DNA of 49,534 bases from an uncultured Collinsella sp. (GTDB lineage: Bacteria; Actinomycetota; Coriobacteriia; Coriobacteriales; Coriobacteriaceae): positions 1 to 49,534 of the forward strand of contig URAD01000012.1 of assembly GCA_900545745.1 (NCBI GenBank), read 5' to 3'. Under the pieces are notes generated by a model. That model was given only the letters and a program-made list of their open reading frames with translations, made no database searches and had not been told where the DNA came from. Numbering within the stretch: the stretch's first letter is position 1; each line of letters begins with the position of its first letter. Shown here piece after piece: positions 15,465-22,668 of this stretch. The position numbers were made by a program, and so were the translations under genes.

Positions 15465-16379
15465 ATGGCCGACAATCGCAAGCGTGCACCGCGCGGAGGC
15501 AAGCAGGCTGCTTCTGGCTCGCGTCCGATTCGCCGTAACGACCGCGCTGCCGCTTCCAAGGGGCAGCGCGAGCGCACCCAAGCAGCGCGTCCGCAGCGCG
15601 AGCGTGGCCGCGACAACGTTCAGGCTCCCAAGGGCGAGTTTATCGAAGGCCGTCGTGCTGCCGCCGAGGCGCTACGCACCGGTTTTCCCATCAAGTGCGC
15701 GCTCATCGCCGAGGGCGGGGAGCGCGATGCCGCCTTGTCGCGCCTGATCGATGACCTCAATGCCGCGGGTGTCCGCATTAAGTACGTGCCGCGTGCACAG
15801 CTCGATGCGCTGTCGAGCCATGGCGCTCACCAGGGCATCGCACTCGAGGTAGGCAACTTCCCCTATGCCGATGTTGCCGATATTCTCGACCGCGCGGGCG
15901 ACGGTCCGGCGCTTGTCGTGGTGCTCGACCACGTGACCGACGACGGTAACTTTGGCGCCATCGTGCGCTCCGCCGAGGTCGTGGGCGCGGCGGGCGTCAT
16001 CATTGCCAACAAGCGTGCCGCCGGTGTGACCGTGGGCAGCTACAAGACTTCTGCCGGCGCCGTCATGCATCTGCCCATCGCGCAGGTTCCCAATATCGCT
16101 CGTGCGCTTGACGATCTTAAGGCTGCTGGCTTTTGGGTGGGCGGTGCCTCCGAGCATGCCGAGGGCAGTTGCTGGGATGCTCCCTTCGAGGGCCGCATTG
16201 CGCTCGTCATGGGCTCTGAGGGCGACGGCATCTCGCGCCTGGTGCTCGAGAAATGCGACTTTTTGACCAAGCTTCCCCAGCGCGGCATGACCGAGAGCCT
16301 TAATGTTGCCCAGGCAACGACGGCGCTATGCTTTGAGTGGCTACGTCGCAACGCCGGCGAGCTCATGGGGGAGGAGTAG
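15465..16379 (+). CDS. rlmB: 23S rRNA (guanosine-2'-O)-methyltransferase RlmB/TrmH family
   Basis: A 304-residue SPOUT methyltransferase. A basic, Arg-rich N-terminal tail (1-60) is followed by the substrate-binding domain starting FIEGRRAAAEALRTG and the knotted catalytic domain with DDGNFGAIVRSAE (motif 1), VMGSEGDGIS (motif 2) and ESLNVAQATT (motif 3). RlmB methylates G2251 in the ribosomal P loop; other TrmH-family targets cannot be ruled out. ATG 15465 follows TAGGAGG; a start at 15444 would place the Shine-Dalgarno sequence in the gene. Its position after cysS and before yacP is as in B. subtilis. Confidence 0.92.
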   Translation: MADNRKRAPRGGKQAASGSRPIRRNDRAAASKGQRERTQAARPQRERGRDNVQAPKGEFIEGRRAAAEALRTGFPIKCALIAEGGERDAALSRLIDDLNAAGVRIKYVPRAQLDALSSHGAHQGIALEVGNFPYADVADILDRAGDGPALVVVLDHVTDDGNFGAIVRSAEVVGAAGVIIANKRAAGVTVGSYKTSAGAVMHLPIAQVPNIARALDDLKAAGFWVGGASEHAEGSCWDAPFEGRIALVMGSEGDGISRLVLEKCDFLTKLPQRGMTESLNVAQATTALCFEWLRRNAGELMGEE

Positions 16380-16382
16380 CGC

Positions 16383-17060
16383 ATGTCCAAGAAGAACCGC
16401 GCCAAGTCTAAGGCCAAGCGCTTTGGTGAAGGCTCGGCCAAGCCGATTGTCTCGGCCGCGACCTACGGCGTGGGCGGCAATGCGTTTGCACAGGCTATCG
16501 CCGACCCAGTCTCGACGGTGCACTCCAACAAGCCTGAGCTGCTGGTGGTCGACGGTTACAACGTGATTCACTGCACGCCGCGCTACGAAAAGCTCGTGTA
16601 CGACCATTCCGACGATCCGTATTCCAGCGACGTCCACGATATGGCGCGCACCGCCCTCATCAACGACGTCGCCGCCTTTGCCCAGGGCCGCTACGAGGCC
16701 GTGATCGTGTTCGACGGCGCGGGCAATATTTCCAGCGAGCGCCCCAACCTGCCGGCCCGCGGCGTGCGCATTGAGTTTTCGCCGACGGGCGTCTCTGCCG
16801 ATACCGTGGTGCAGAAGCTCTGCATCGAGGCACGTGAGGAGGGCCGCGCGTGCTCCGTGGTATCGAGTGACGGCACAATCCAGGCCGTCGTCATGGGCAA
16901 GGGCGTTACGCGCATCTCGAGCCGTATGCTGGTGGACGAGATCAAACAGATCGATAACGACGTTCACGAGGCAGAGGAAGCTCCGCAGATCAAGATGACT
17001 CTGGGCAGTCGCCTGAGCCCCGATGCCCTGGCCAAGCTCAAGGCCCTGCGCGGGAGGTAG
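16383..17060 (+). CDS. YacP-type NYN-domain ribonuclease
   Basis: A 225-residue protein with a basic N-terminal tail and a PIN-like NYN fold: LLVVDGYNVIH (about 53-63, first catalytic Asp), VIVFDGAGN (about 108-116) and VVSSDGTIQ (about 156-164). B. subtilis YacP (Rae1) cuts mRNA in the ribosomal A site; that role is inferred by homology. Only 3 bp separate it from rlmB. A hairpin follows the stop and is shared with the convergent gene. Confidence 0.88.
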   Translation: MSKKNRAKSKAKRFGEGSAKPIVSAATYGVGGNAFAQAIADPVSTVHSNKPELLVVDGYNVIHCTPRYEKLVYDHSDDPYSSDVHDMARTALINDVAAFAQGRYEAVIVFDGAGNISSERPNLPARGVRIEFSPTGVSADTVVQKLCIEAREEGRACSVVSSDGTIQAVVMGKGVTRISSRMLVDEIKQIDNDVHEAEEAPQIKMTLGSRLSPDALAKLKALRGR

Positions 17061-17064
17061 GGAA

Positions 17065-17092
17065 GTTGGCGGGGCAATGCTGCCTCGCTAAC
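17065..17092. terminator. Hairpin between convergent genes
   Basis: gttggcggggca (17065-17076) pairs with tgcctcgctaac (17081-17092) through Watson-Crick and wobble pairs. It overlaps the stop codon of the minus-strand gene. No T-run is present. Confidence 0.45.
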
Positions 17093-18428
17093 TCCATTCA
17101 GCGATGTCGATCATTCTTTCGAGGCGCCACGTTAGCGCCTCTTTTAGATATGGCAGCCTTGCCGTGAGCGCGTCGTTTCTGGAAAGAATCTCGATTGCCT
17201 CGTCAACGAAGCCTTTGAGTTTGTCGCAGTCAAACCAGCCCATGTCCTCGACGAGCAACATTTGTTTGGCGGGGCTTGAATGAAATTGTGCGCTGGTAAA
17301 ACTGTGCTCTCCCGCCCTAAGCTCCTCTAGTGATATGTTGCACCAGAGCGATGAGCCCGAATCGAAGATGGGGGCAGGTCTGCAAGCTTGCGTGTTTACG
17401 TTTCGCACGAGGCCGAAGTTGCGCCAATGACGATCGTAGTTGGCAATGATGTCGTCACATACGATCATGCGGTCAAGGGCATCCTTGACGCCTGTCACCC
17501 CGAGCTCCTCGCAGTTTGCTACATATCGCTCGTAGTCGGTTAGCCGTTCATCTGCGTTTGCGTGCTGGTTTACATAGAACGCAGGGACATACTCTTCTTC
17601 ATCAGTTAAGAAGACATCGCATGTGCTCAGGGCGGAAGTGCCCGTGCCCTCGAGCGAGTAAGGCACATAATCGCAGGCGTTTAGGATGCGACGGTGGAGC
17701 GCGGTCGCCACCAGCTCGTTATAAGGTTCCTGGTCCAGGTGCGCTCCTGCCTTATGCAGAATTCGACGTTCGCCCTCGCACGTCCAGTACTTTTGAAGAT
17801 TGCCGTCCGAGGTGTTATCGGGCTTTGCGGCAGCCGCTTTTCCCTCTGGGGCAAAGGGTGCAATGGACAGCGAGACGTCATCAAAGGCGTTATTGAAGAA
17901 GTTGATATCCTCCCAGGTGAGACCGGAACCTTGGGGCCTAATCCAATACTGGTCGGATAAGGAGAGGCCGAGATTTCGCTGGACGAGTTCATCGGGAACA
18001 TCGACTGCGGCTTCTGCAAGCAGGGAGGCTAGCCCAATGCGTGCGAGCGGGATACCGCGGCCGCGCCACCAGATGCGGAAGGAGTCTAGCGATATGGGGC
18101 TATTAGGGCCAAATACTCCAATAGGGGCGTGGGCGTAATCGATGTCGGCACCGATGTGGGTAAAGTCTTTTCGCGATGTACTGTAGACCAGCTGAGCGAC
18201 TTCGTGCGTGCGATTCATGAGGGTGAACGCGATCTCGCTCTTACCGTGGCCGCGGCGGGGACGTCCCCCCGTTTTGGTCACGGAGCGGAGTCGCGTGTCG
18301 ACGCTGTCTTTGTCGATGAGCCATACACCAGAAGCCTTGCGGGCCTCAAGTGCTCCGTTTTTTATGAGCTCCTGCACCCTGCGCGGAGTGATGCCGAGCA
18401 GCTCGGCGGCTTCTTTGGTAGTAAGCAT
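17088..18428 (-). CDS. HTH-HipA fusion: excisionase-type DNA-binding domain joined to a HipA-like kinase
   Basis: A 446-residue protein joining two parts. Residues 1-50 are a MerR/excisionase-type helix-turn-helix (LTTKEAAELLGITPRRVQEL, then NGALEARK). The rest resembles HipA/CtkA-type kinases: DDIIANYDRHWRNFG (about 325-338) is the catalytic DxxxxN loop and PIFDSGSSLW (about 351-360) is the metal-binding Asp. The DNA-binding and kinase parts, normally hipB and hipA, are one chain here. ATG 18428 is preferred to an upstream frame start because the 28-bp operator arm occupies 18433-18460; the ribosome binding site (AAGGG) is weak. It stands alone on the minus strand among plus-strand housekeeping genes and looks acquired. 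Function as toxin or as regulator is not settled. Confidence 0.82.
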   Translation of the reverse strand: MLTTKEAAELLGITPRRVQELIKNGALEARKASGVWLIDKDSVDTRLRSVTKTGGRPRRGHGKSEIAFTLMNRTHEVAQLVYSTSRKDFTHIGADIDYAHAPIGVFGPNSPISLDSFRIWWRGRGIPLARIGLASLLAEAAVDVPDELVQRNLGLSLSDQYWIRPQGSGLTWEDINFFNNAFDDVSLSIAPFAPEGKAAAAKPDNTSDGNLQKYWTCEGERRILHKAGAHLDQEPYNELVATALHRRILNACDYVPYSLEGTGTSALSTCDVFLTDEEEYVPAFYVNQHANADERLTDYERYVANCEELGVTGVKDALDRMIVCDDIIANYDRHWRNFGLVRNVNTQACRPAPIFDSGSSLWCNISLEELRAGEHSFTSAQFHSSPAKQMLLVEDMGWFDCDKLKGFVDEAIEILSRNDALTARLPYLKEALTWRLERMIDIAEWS

Positions 18429-18432
18429 CGCG

Positions 18433-18505
18433 AAACCCTTCGCCAGAACGAATAGTTTTATATATAGCAATTGTAATTAAAACTATTCGTTCTGGCGAAT
18501 GGTTT
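18433..18505 (-). promoter_or_regulatory. 28-bp-arm palindromic operator of the HTH-HipA gene
   Basis: Perfect 22-bp arms at 18439-18460 and 18478-18499 extend to 28 bp with a single mismatch (18433-18460, 18478-18505). The 17-bp spacer (tatatagcaattgtaat) is AT-rich and on the minus strand gives TATATA, a likely -10 box. The palindrome begins 5 bp upstream of the ATG, so binding would block transcription; the fused HTH domain is the obvious candidate ligand. Confidence 0.8.
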
Positions 18506-18593
18506 TAAGATTGAGGGCGCACTGACAGAAATGAACGGGCCTGGTACGCGTTGTTGCTGGATTTTGCATATTTGTATAACGCCGTGCGGCCTG

Positions 18594-18622
18594 TTGCGCC
18601 CCGTCCGCAATTCCTTTATTCT
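18594..18622 (+). promoter_or_regulatory. Possible promoter of tRNA-Thr(TGT)
   Basis: TTGCGC (18594-18599), 17-bp spacer, TATTCT (18617-18622), 31 bp before the tRNA 5' end. A second candidate is TTGTTG (18551)-18 bp-TATAAC (18575). Confidence 0.35.
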
Positions 18623-18652
18623 TAACTCGCTTCGCGTGAAAGCGCCAAGTGT

Positions 18653-18727
18653 GCCAGTGTGGCGCAACGGTAGCGCAACTGATTTGTAATCAGTGGGTTG
18701 CAGGTTCGATTCCTGTCACTGGCTCCA
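18653..18727 (+). tRNA. tRNA-Thr (anticodon TGT)
   Basis: Cloverleaf: acceptor gccagtg/cactggc, anticodon arm actga-tttgtaa-tcagt giving TGT at positions 34-36, T loop ggttcgattcc, encoded CCA at 18725-18727. It reads ACA and wobble ACN codons. A terminator follows 10 bp later, so it is a single-gene unit. Confidence 0.95.
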
Positions 18728-18736
18728 TGAGAGTTT

Positions 18737-18772
18737 CGGGCTCTGTTTCCTTGTGGGACAGGGCCCGTTTCT
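18737..18772 (+). terminator. tRNA-Thr(TGT) terminator
   Basis: cgggctctgttt (18737 on) pairs with gacagggcccg (to 18767) with wobble pairs, followed by TTTCTATTT. Confidence 0.75.
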
Positions 18773-18820
18773 ATTTATGTCGATAAGTCAGCGTGTTTGG
18801 CGCCAACCAAGCTTCAGGTT

Positions 18821-19040
18821 TGTCTCGATCCGTAACACGAGTGGGCTGAAGACCCTCCTTATAGTTACAGATCGAAACATTGCCAAGGGAAGGCCGATAA
18901 CATCTCGATCCGTAACACGAAGAGGCTGAAAACCGTTCTTACTGTTACAGAATGAGACGTAAGCGGGGGTTTCTGCGAAACATCTCGATCTGTAACAGAT
19001 AGGGGACGAATAACCCTCTTACTGTTACAGGTCGAGACAT
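18821..19040. repeat. Three tandem 80-bp palindromic repeats
   Basis: Three units start at 18823, 18903 and 18983, an exact 80-bp period. Each has a left arm TCTCGATCYGTAAC and a right arm GTTACAGRWYGAGACAT (right arms begin at 18864, 18944 and 19024), so each unit can form one hairpin with a stem of about 14 bp. Inner loops keep a GGCTGAARACC-like core. The long gap 18728-19448 has no credible gene; this array is its first part. Confidence 0.85.
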
Positions 19041-19068
19041 AGGCCGGGGCGAGGTTGGTCATCGTCAT

Positions 19069-19213
19069 CGAGCGTGGATTATCGGACACACGAGCGTGGA
19101 AAATCTTCCGCCTAGTGAATGAGCGTGGATAATCTGCCACTTTGGATTCGATGGCACGGCAAAGTGGGAGATTATCCACGCTCGATTTCAAACGGAAGAA
19201 AATCCACGCTCGA
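19069..19213. repeat. Nested palindrome built from CGAGCGTGGA motifs
   Basis: CGAGCGTGGA occurs three times forward (19069, 19091, 19120 region) and twice inverted (ending 19184 and 19213). The inner arms 19121-19143 and 19161-19183 match at 22 of 23 positions; outer arms 19091-19110 and 19193-19212 match nearly fully. From 19214 to 19448 nothing is recognised except the palindrome cctatatatagg (19261-19272). Confidence 0.8.
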
Positions 19214-19448
19214 TTTTGCCTGGGAAGAGCAATCTTCTGTCTGGACAGCCCCGATCTCGACCTATATATAGGTGCAAATAAGCTGGTATCGAAGGTCGAT
19301 GCTGCAGATGTACTCCACCGTGACAAAGTGTTCCCTCGTGAAATGTCACAAGCGTAGCCAAATCCACCGTCCTTCATATCCAAACTCAACAAAACCGCAG
19401 GTCACAGCTATATAGATACGCCCGGCACCGTGTATCTAGAGGTTTTCG

Positions 19449-19478
19449 TTGACAGCCCCCAAGGTTGCATCGTATTAT
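19449..19478 (+). promoter_or_regulatory. Promoter of the tRNA-Tyr/Thr/Met-tuf unit
   Basis: TTGACA (19449-19454), 18-bp spacer, TATTAT (19473-19478). It is preceded by GAGGTTTTCG, an upstream context shared with the rpmG promoter (21270-21289) and in part with the rplJ promoter. It lies 63 bp before tRNA-Tyr. Confidence 0.8.
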
Positions 19479-19540
19479 CTTTTTCGTTCGCGGGGGCGGC
19501 GGTCCAAAAGACCAAAGGACCTGCGGATACTTGAACGATT

Positions 19541-19622
19541 GGGAGTTTGCCCGAGTGGTTAATGGGGACGGGCTGTAAACCCGTTGGCTCTGCCTACATA
19601 GGTTCGAATCCTATAGCTCCCA
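19541..19622 (+). tRNA. tRNA-Tyr (anticodon GTA)
   Basis: An 82-nt class II tRNA with a long variable arm. Acceptor gggagtt/agctccc has one G-U pair; anticodon arm acggg-ctgtaaa-cccgt gives GTA; T loop ggttcgaatcc. CCA is not encoded (CCC follows the discriminator A). Confidence 0.95.
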
Positions 19623-19632
19623 CCCGTCAAGT

Positions 19633-19708
19633 GCCTGTATAGCTCAGTCGGTAGAGCACTTCGTTGGTAACGAAGAGGTCACCAGTTCAAGTCTGGTTGC
19701 AGGCTCCA
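19633..19708 (+). tRNA. tRNA-Thr (anticodon GGT)
   Basis: Acceptor gcctgta/tgcaggc, anticodon arm cttcg-ttggtaa-cgaag giving GGT, T loop agttcaagtct, encoded CCA 19706-19708. It reads ACC and ACU. Confidence 0.95.
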
Positions 19709-19711
19709 TCC

Positions 19712-19788
19712 GGCGGTGTAGCTCAGTTGGTTAGAGCACACGGTTCATACCCGTGGCGTCACTGGTTCGAATCCAGTCACCGCTACCA
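19712..19788 (+). tRNA. tRNA-Met (anticodon CAT), elongator type
   Basis: Acceptor ggcggtg/caccgct with G1-U72, anticodon arm cacgg-ttcatac-ccgtg giving CAT, encoded CCA 19786-19788. The paired 1-72 position argues against initiator tRNA, which has an unpaired end. A lysidine-modified tRNA-Ile2 cannot be strictly excluded from the anticodon alone. Confidence 0.92.
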
Positions 19789-19799
19789 TAGGTAACACG

Positions 19800-19841
19800 G
19801 TGGCTTCTCAATAGTATGTTGAGAGGCCACTATGGTATAAA
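19800..19841 (+). promoter_or_regulatory. Hairpin and possible -10 box between tRNA-Met and tuf
   Basis: A 12-bp stem, gtggcttctcaa (19800-19811) with ttgagaggccac (19819-19830), lies just after tRNA-Met without a T-run; it may serve RNA processing. TATAAA (19836-19841) could be a -10 box for a tuf-specific start, but no good -35 is present. Confidence 0.4.
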
Positions 19842-19884
19842 GGCAAAGTCCCGTCCGGGGACGACCTGTTTAGAGGAGGGCTTT

Positions 19885-21075
19885 ATGGCCAAAGAGAAGT
19901 TTGAGCGCACTAAGCCGCATGTTAACATCGGCACCATTGGTCACGTCGACCACGGCAAGACCACGCTGACCGCTGCCATCACCAAGGTTCTCTCCGAGAC
20001 CGAGGGCTGCAAGGCTGACTTCACTGCGTTCGAGAACATCGACAAGGCTCCCGAGGAGCGCGAGCGCGGCATTACGATCTCCGTCTCCCACGTCGAGTAC
20101 GAGACTGCTGCCCGTCACTACGCTCACGTTGACTGCCCGGGCCACGCTGACTACGTCAAGAACATGATCTCCGGTGCTGCTCAGATGGACGGCGCTATCC
20201 TGGTCATCGCCGCTACCGACGGCCCCATGGCTCAGACCCGCGAGCACATCCTGCTCGCCCGTCAGGTCGGCGTTCCCTACATCGTCGTCTTCCTGAACAA
20301 GTGCGACATGGTCGACGATGACGAGCTCATCGACCTCGTCGAGATGGAGACCCGTGAGCTCCTCTCCGAGTACGATTTCCCCGGCGACGACATTCCCGTC
20401 ATCCGTGGTTCCGCTCTGGGCGCTCTCGAGGGCGACGCCAAGTGGATGGACGCTATCCGCGAGCTCATGAAGGCCGTCGACGAGTACATCCCGACGCCTG
20501 CTCGTAACAACGACCTCCCCTTCCTGATGGCCGTTGAGGACGTTATGACCATCTCCGGCCGTGGTACCGTTGCTACCGGCCGTGTCGAGCGCGGTGAGCT
20601 CAAGCTCAACGAGCCCGTCGAGATCGTCGGCATCAAGGATACCCAGAACACCGTCGTTACCGGTATCGAGATGTTCCGTAAGTCCATGGACTTCTGCGAG
20701 GCTGGCGACAACGTCGGTCTGCTGCTCCGCGGCATCAAGCGCGAGGACATCGAGCGCGGCCAGGTTCTCTGCAAGCCCGGTTCGGTTACCCCGCACACCA
20801 AGTTCACCGGTGAGATCTACGTTCTGACCAAGGAGGAGGGCGGCCGTCACACCCCGTTCTTCGATGGTTATCGTCCTCAGTTCTACTTCCGTACCACCGA
20901 CGTTACCGGTACGGTCAAGCTCCCCGAGGGCACCGAGATGGCTATGCCTGGTGACCACATCACCATCGAGGGCGACCTCATCCACCCGATCGCCATGGAG
21001 GAGGGCCTGCGCTTCGCTATCCGCGAGGGTGGCCACACCGTCGGTTCGGGCATCGTCTCCACGATCATTGAGTAA
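19885..21075 (+). CDS. tuf: Translation elongation factor Tu
   Basis: A 396-residue GTPase that delivers aminoacyl-tRNA to the ribosome. G motifs are intact: GHVDHGKTT (about 19-27), RERGITI (switch I), DCPGHADY (about 82-89) and NKCD (about 137-140); domains 2 and 3 follow with the usual C-terminus. ATG 19885 follows GAGGAGGG; an in-frame start at 19816 would include the tRNA-tuf leader. Co-transcription with the three tRNAs upstream is likely, as in the E. coli tufB operon. A strong terminator follows. Confidence 0.98.
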   Translation: MAKEKFERTKPHVNIGTIGHVDHGKTTLTAAITKVLSETEGCKADFTAFENIDKAPEERERGITISVSHVEYETAARHYAHVDCPGHADYVKNMISGAAQMDGAILVIAATDGPMAQTREHILLARQVGVPYIVVFLNKCDMVDDDELIDLVEMETRELLSEYDFPGDDIPVIRGSALGALEGDAKWMDAIRELMKAVDEYIPTPARNNDLPFLMAVEDVMTISGRGTVATGRVERGELKLNEPVEIVGIKDTQNTVVTGIEMFRKSMDFCEAGDNVGLLLRGIKREDIERGQVLCKPGSVTPHTKFTGEIYVLTKEEGGRHTPFFDGYRPQFYFRTTDVTGTVKLPEGTEMAMPGDHITIEGDLIHPIAMEEGLRFAIREGGHTVGSGIVSTIIE

Positions 21076-21102
21076 ATTAGCTCTTTGATATAGCTGACTT
21101 AG

Positions 21103-21138
21103 AGAACCCGGCACTTATATGGGTGCCGGGTTCTTTTC
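21103..21138 (+). terminator. tuf terminator
   Basis: Perfect 12-bp stem agaacccggcac (21103-21114) and gtgccgggttct (21123-21134), then TTTTCT. Confidence 0.93.
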
Positions 21139-21269
21139 TGCAATGGATATTGAGCCGTTGCTGGTGTCGAGAGGATCGACAATGGTCCTGGATGCACCGT
21201 CGATTAGATCTCGATGGCTTCATTGATGTGTTCCAAATATGAATGGATCCACCGAGAACCAATTGACTC

Positions 21270-21309
21270 GAGGTTTTCATTGACAGCACTTACGTGGAGC
21301 TGATAAAGT
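21270..21309 (+). promoter_or_regulatory. Promoter of the rpmG-tRNA-Trp-secE unit
   Basis: TTGACA (21280-21285) with a 16-bp spacer to GATAAA (21302-21307) or 18 bp to TAAAGT (21304-21309). The segment GAGGTTTTCATTGACAGC is nearly identical to the tRNA-Tyr promoter. Confidence 0.7.
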
Positions 21310-21354
21310 AACAACTCGTGCCCGTACGGGGCGGAAATGAAAGGTTCAGGATAC

Positions 21355-21504
21355 ATGCGTACTCTAGTTACTCTTGCATGCACTGAGTGCAAGCGCCGCA
21401 ACTATACGACCACCAAGAACAAGTCGACCATGCCTGATCGTATGGAGATCAAGAAGTATTGCCCCTGGTGCCGTCACCACACGCTGCACAAAGAGACTCG
21501 CTAG
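21355..21504 (+). CDS. rpmG: 50S ribosomal protein L33
   Basis: A short 49-residue gene starting MRTLVTLACTECKRRNYTT and ending HHTLHKETR. It keeps two CxxC pairs, CTEC (about 9-12) and CPWC (about 36-39), so this is the zinc-binding form of L33. Position before tRNA-Trp and secE is the common bacterial order. The ribosome binding site (AAGGTTCAGG) is modest. Confidence 0.95.
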   Translation: MRTLVTLACTECKRRNYTTTKNKSTMPDRMEIKKYCPWCRHHTLHKETR

Positions 21505-21517
21505 TCTCTAGTCACAT

Positions 21518-21593
21518 ACGCCAGTAGTTCAATTGGTAGAGCATCGGTCTCCAAAACCGAGTGTTGAGGGTTCGAGTCCTTCCTGGCGTGCCA
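21518..21593 (+). tRNA. tRNA-Trp (anticodon CCA)
   Basis: Acceptor acgccag/ctggcgt, anticodon arm cggt-ctccaaa-accg giving CCA, T loop ggttcgagtcc, encoded 3' CCA at 21591-21593. It lies 13 bp after rpmG, as in many bacteria with rpmG-trpT-secE. Confidence 0.96.
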
Positions 21594-21602
21594 GTCATTA
21601 TT

Positions 21603-21634
21603 CCGTAAGCTCCCAATTGGGGGCTTACGGTTTA
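21603..21634 (+). terminator. Hairpin between tRNA-Trp and secE
   Basis: ccgtaagctccc (21603-21614) pairs with gggggcttacgg (21619-21630) with one wobble; TTTAC follows. Probably a partial terminator or tRNA 3' processing signal, since secE starts 40 bp later. Confidence 0.55.
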
Positions 21635-21669
21635 CTCATGTATAAGCGCATTGCGCGGAGGTAACCCAA

Positions 21670-22008
21670 ATGGCCAACAAGAAGAACAAGAAGAAGGCTC
21701 AGCAGCAGGCGCCTGCCAACAACGCTGCCGCCAACTCCAAGGTTGAGGCCAAGAAGGCCGTTGCCAAGAAGAACGAGAAGGCTGCGAAGTCCAAGAAGAA
21801 CGAGAAGCCTGGTTTCTTCGCCCGCACCAAGAAGTATTTCGCTTCGGTCAAGTCCGAGATGAAGCGTGTCACGTGGCCCGATAAGAAGGAGCTCGTGAAC
21901 TACTCGGTCGTCGTTTGCGCTTCTCTGATCGTCGTCGGCGTCGTCATCGCTCTGCTCGATGCTGGCTTTGGCGAGGCTCTTGCTCTGTTCTCTGGATTGA
22001 GGGGCTAA
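21670..22008 (+). CDS. secE: Preprotein translocase subunit SecE
   Basis: A 112-residue SecE. The first 45 residues are a long Lys/Ala-rich tail; the conserved core is ARTKKYFASVKSEMKRVTWP (about 50-70), followed by one membrane segment (about 78-100). It stabilises SecY in the translocon. ATG 21670 follows CGGAGG; nusG starts 3 bp after its stop. Confidence 0.95.
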   Translation: MANKKNKKKAQQQAPANNAAANSKVEAKKAVAKKNEKAAKSKKNEKPGFFARTKKYFASVKSEMKRVTWPDKKELVNYSVVVCASLIVVGVVIALLDAGFGEALALFSGLRG

Positions 22009-22011
22009 ACC

Positions 22012-22548
22012 ATGTCTAAGCGTTGGTACGTCGTTCACACTTACTCTGGATACGAGAACCGTGTTAAGTCCGATCTCGAGCATCGAATCGAGACTATGGG
22101 CATGCAGGACCGTATCTTTGATATCGAGATTCCTATGGAGCGTGTCACCGAGATTAAAGAGGGTGGCAAGCGTGAGACCAAGGATTCCAAGATTTTCCCG
22201 GGTTATGTCCTTGTCCGCATGGAGATGGATGATGATGCTTGGACGTGTGTTCGTAACACGCCTGGCGTCACCGGTTTCCTAGGCGGCAACGGCAAGCCCG
22301 CTCCGCTTTCCCGCGACGAGTACAACAAGATGACTCGTCGTCCCGGTAAGGGCGATTCGCCCAAGCGCACCTCGGTTGATATTGAGGTCGGTACGTCCGT
22401 CCGCGTCACCGATGGCCCGCTTACCGACTTTGATGGCAAGGTCTCCGAGGTTAACACCGAGGCTGGCAAGCTCAAGGTCACGCTGATGATCTTTGGCCGC
22501 GAGACGCCGGTCGAGCTCGACTTTAACCAGGTCGCTGTCATCGCTTAA
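22012..22548 (+). CDS. nusG: Transcription termination/antitermination protein NusG
   Basis: A 178-residue NusG. The N-terminal NGN domain begins RWYVVHTYSGYENRVKSDLE and has FPGYVLVRMEMDDDAW; a KOW domain lies at the end (about 123-178, with VRVTDGPLTDFDGKV). It couples RNA polymerase to Rho and the ribosome. The 120 bp to rplK hold no clear promoter. Confidence 0.97.
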   Translation: MSKRWYVVHTYSGYENRVKSDLEHRIETMGMQDRIFDIEIPMERVTEIKEGGKRETKDSKIFPGYVLVRMEMDDDAWTCVRNTPGVTGFLGGNGKPAPLSRDEYNKMTRRPGKGDSPKRTSVDIEVGTSVRVTDGPLTDFDGKVSEVNTEAGKLKVTLMIFGRETPVELDFNQVAVIA

Positions 22549-22668
22549 GTTTTCGTCCGTTCGCGCGAGCGTGCTTCTTCTGTGACTGCTCATCTCAGGA
22601 GTGCTTCTAACACGTGCGTGCTTACGATATAGCAAGTACTTCACACTCGTGATTCGAAAGGAATGACC

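Noticed and set aside
18821..19040. Possible CRISPR array
   Set aside because: Units are 80 bp, diverged, and each is itself a full palindrome with a related, not unique, loop; no cas genes in the window.
18865..19392. Open frame of 175 codons on the minus strand in the tRNA spacer
   Set aside because: It is made of the palindromic repeats themselves and has no ribosome binding site.
19712..19788. Initiator tRNA-Met
   Set aside because: Position 1-72 is a G-U pair, not the unpaired end expected of an initiator tRNA.
19870..21114. Open frame of 414 codons opposite tuf
   Set aside because: Antisense of the EF-Tu gene; composition skewed to Leu, Val and Asp with no family match.
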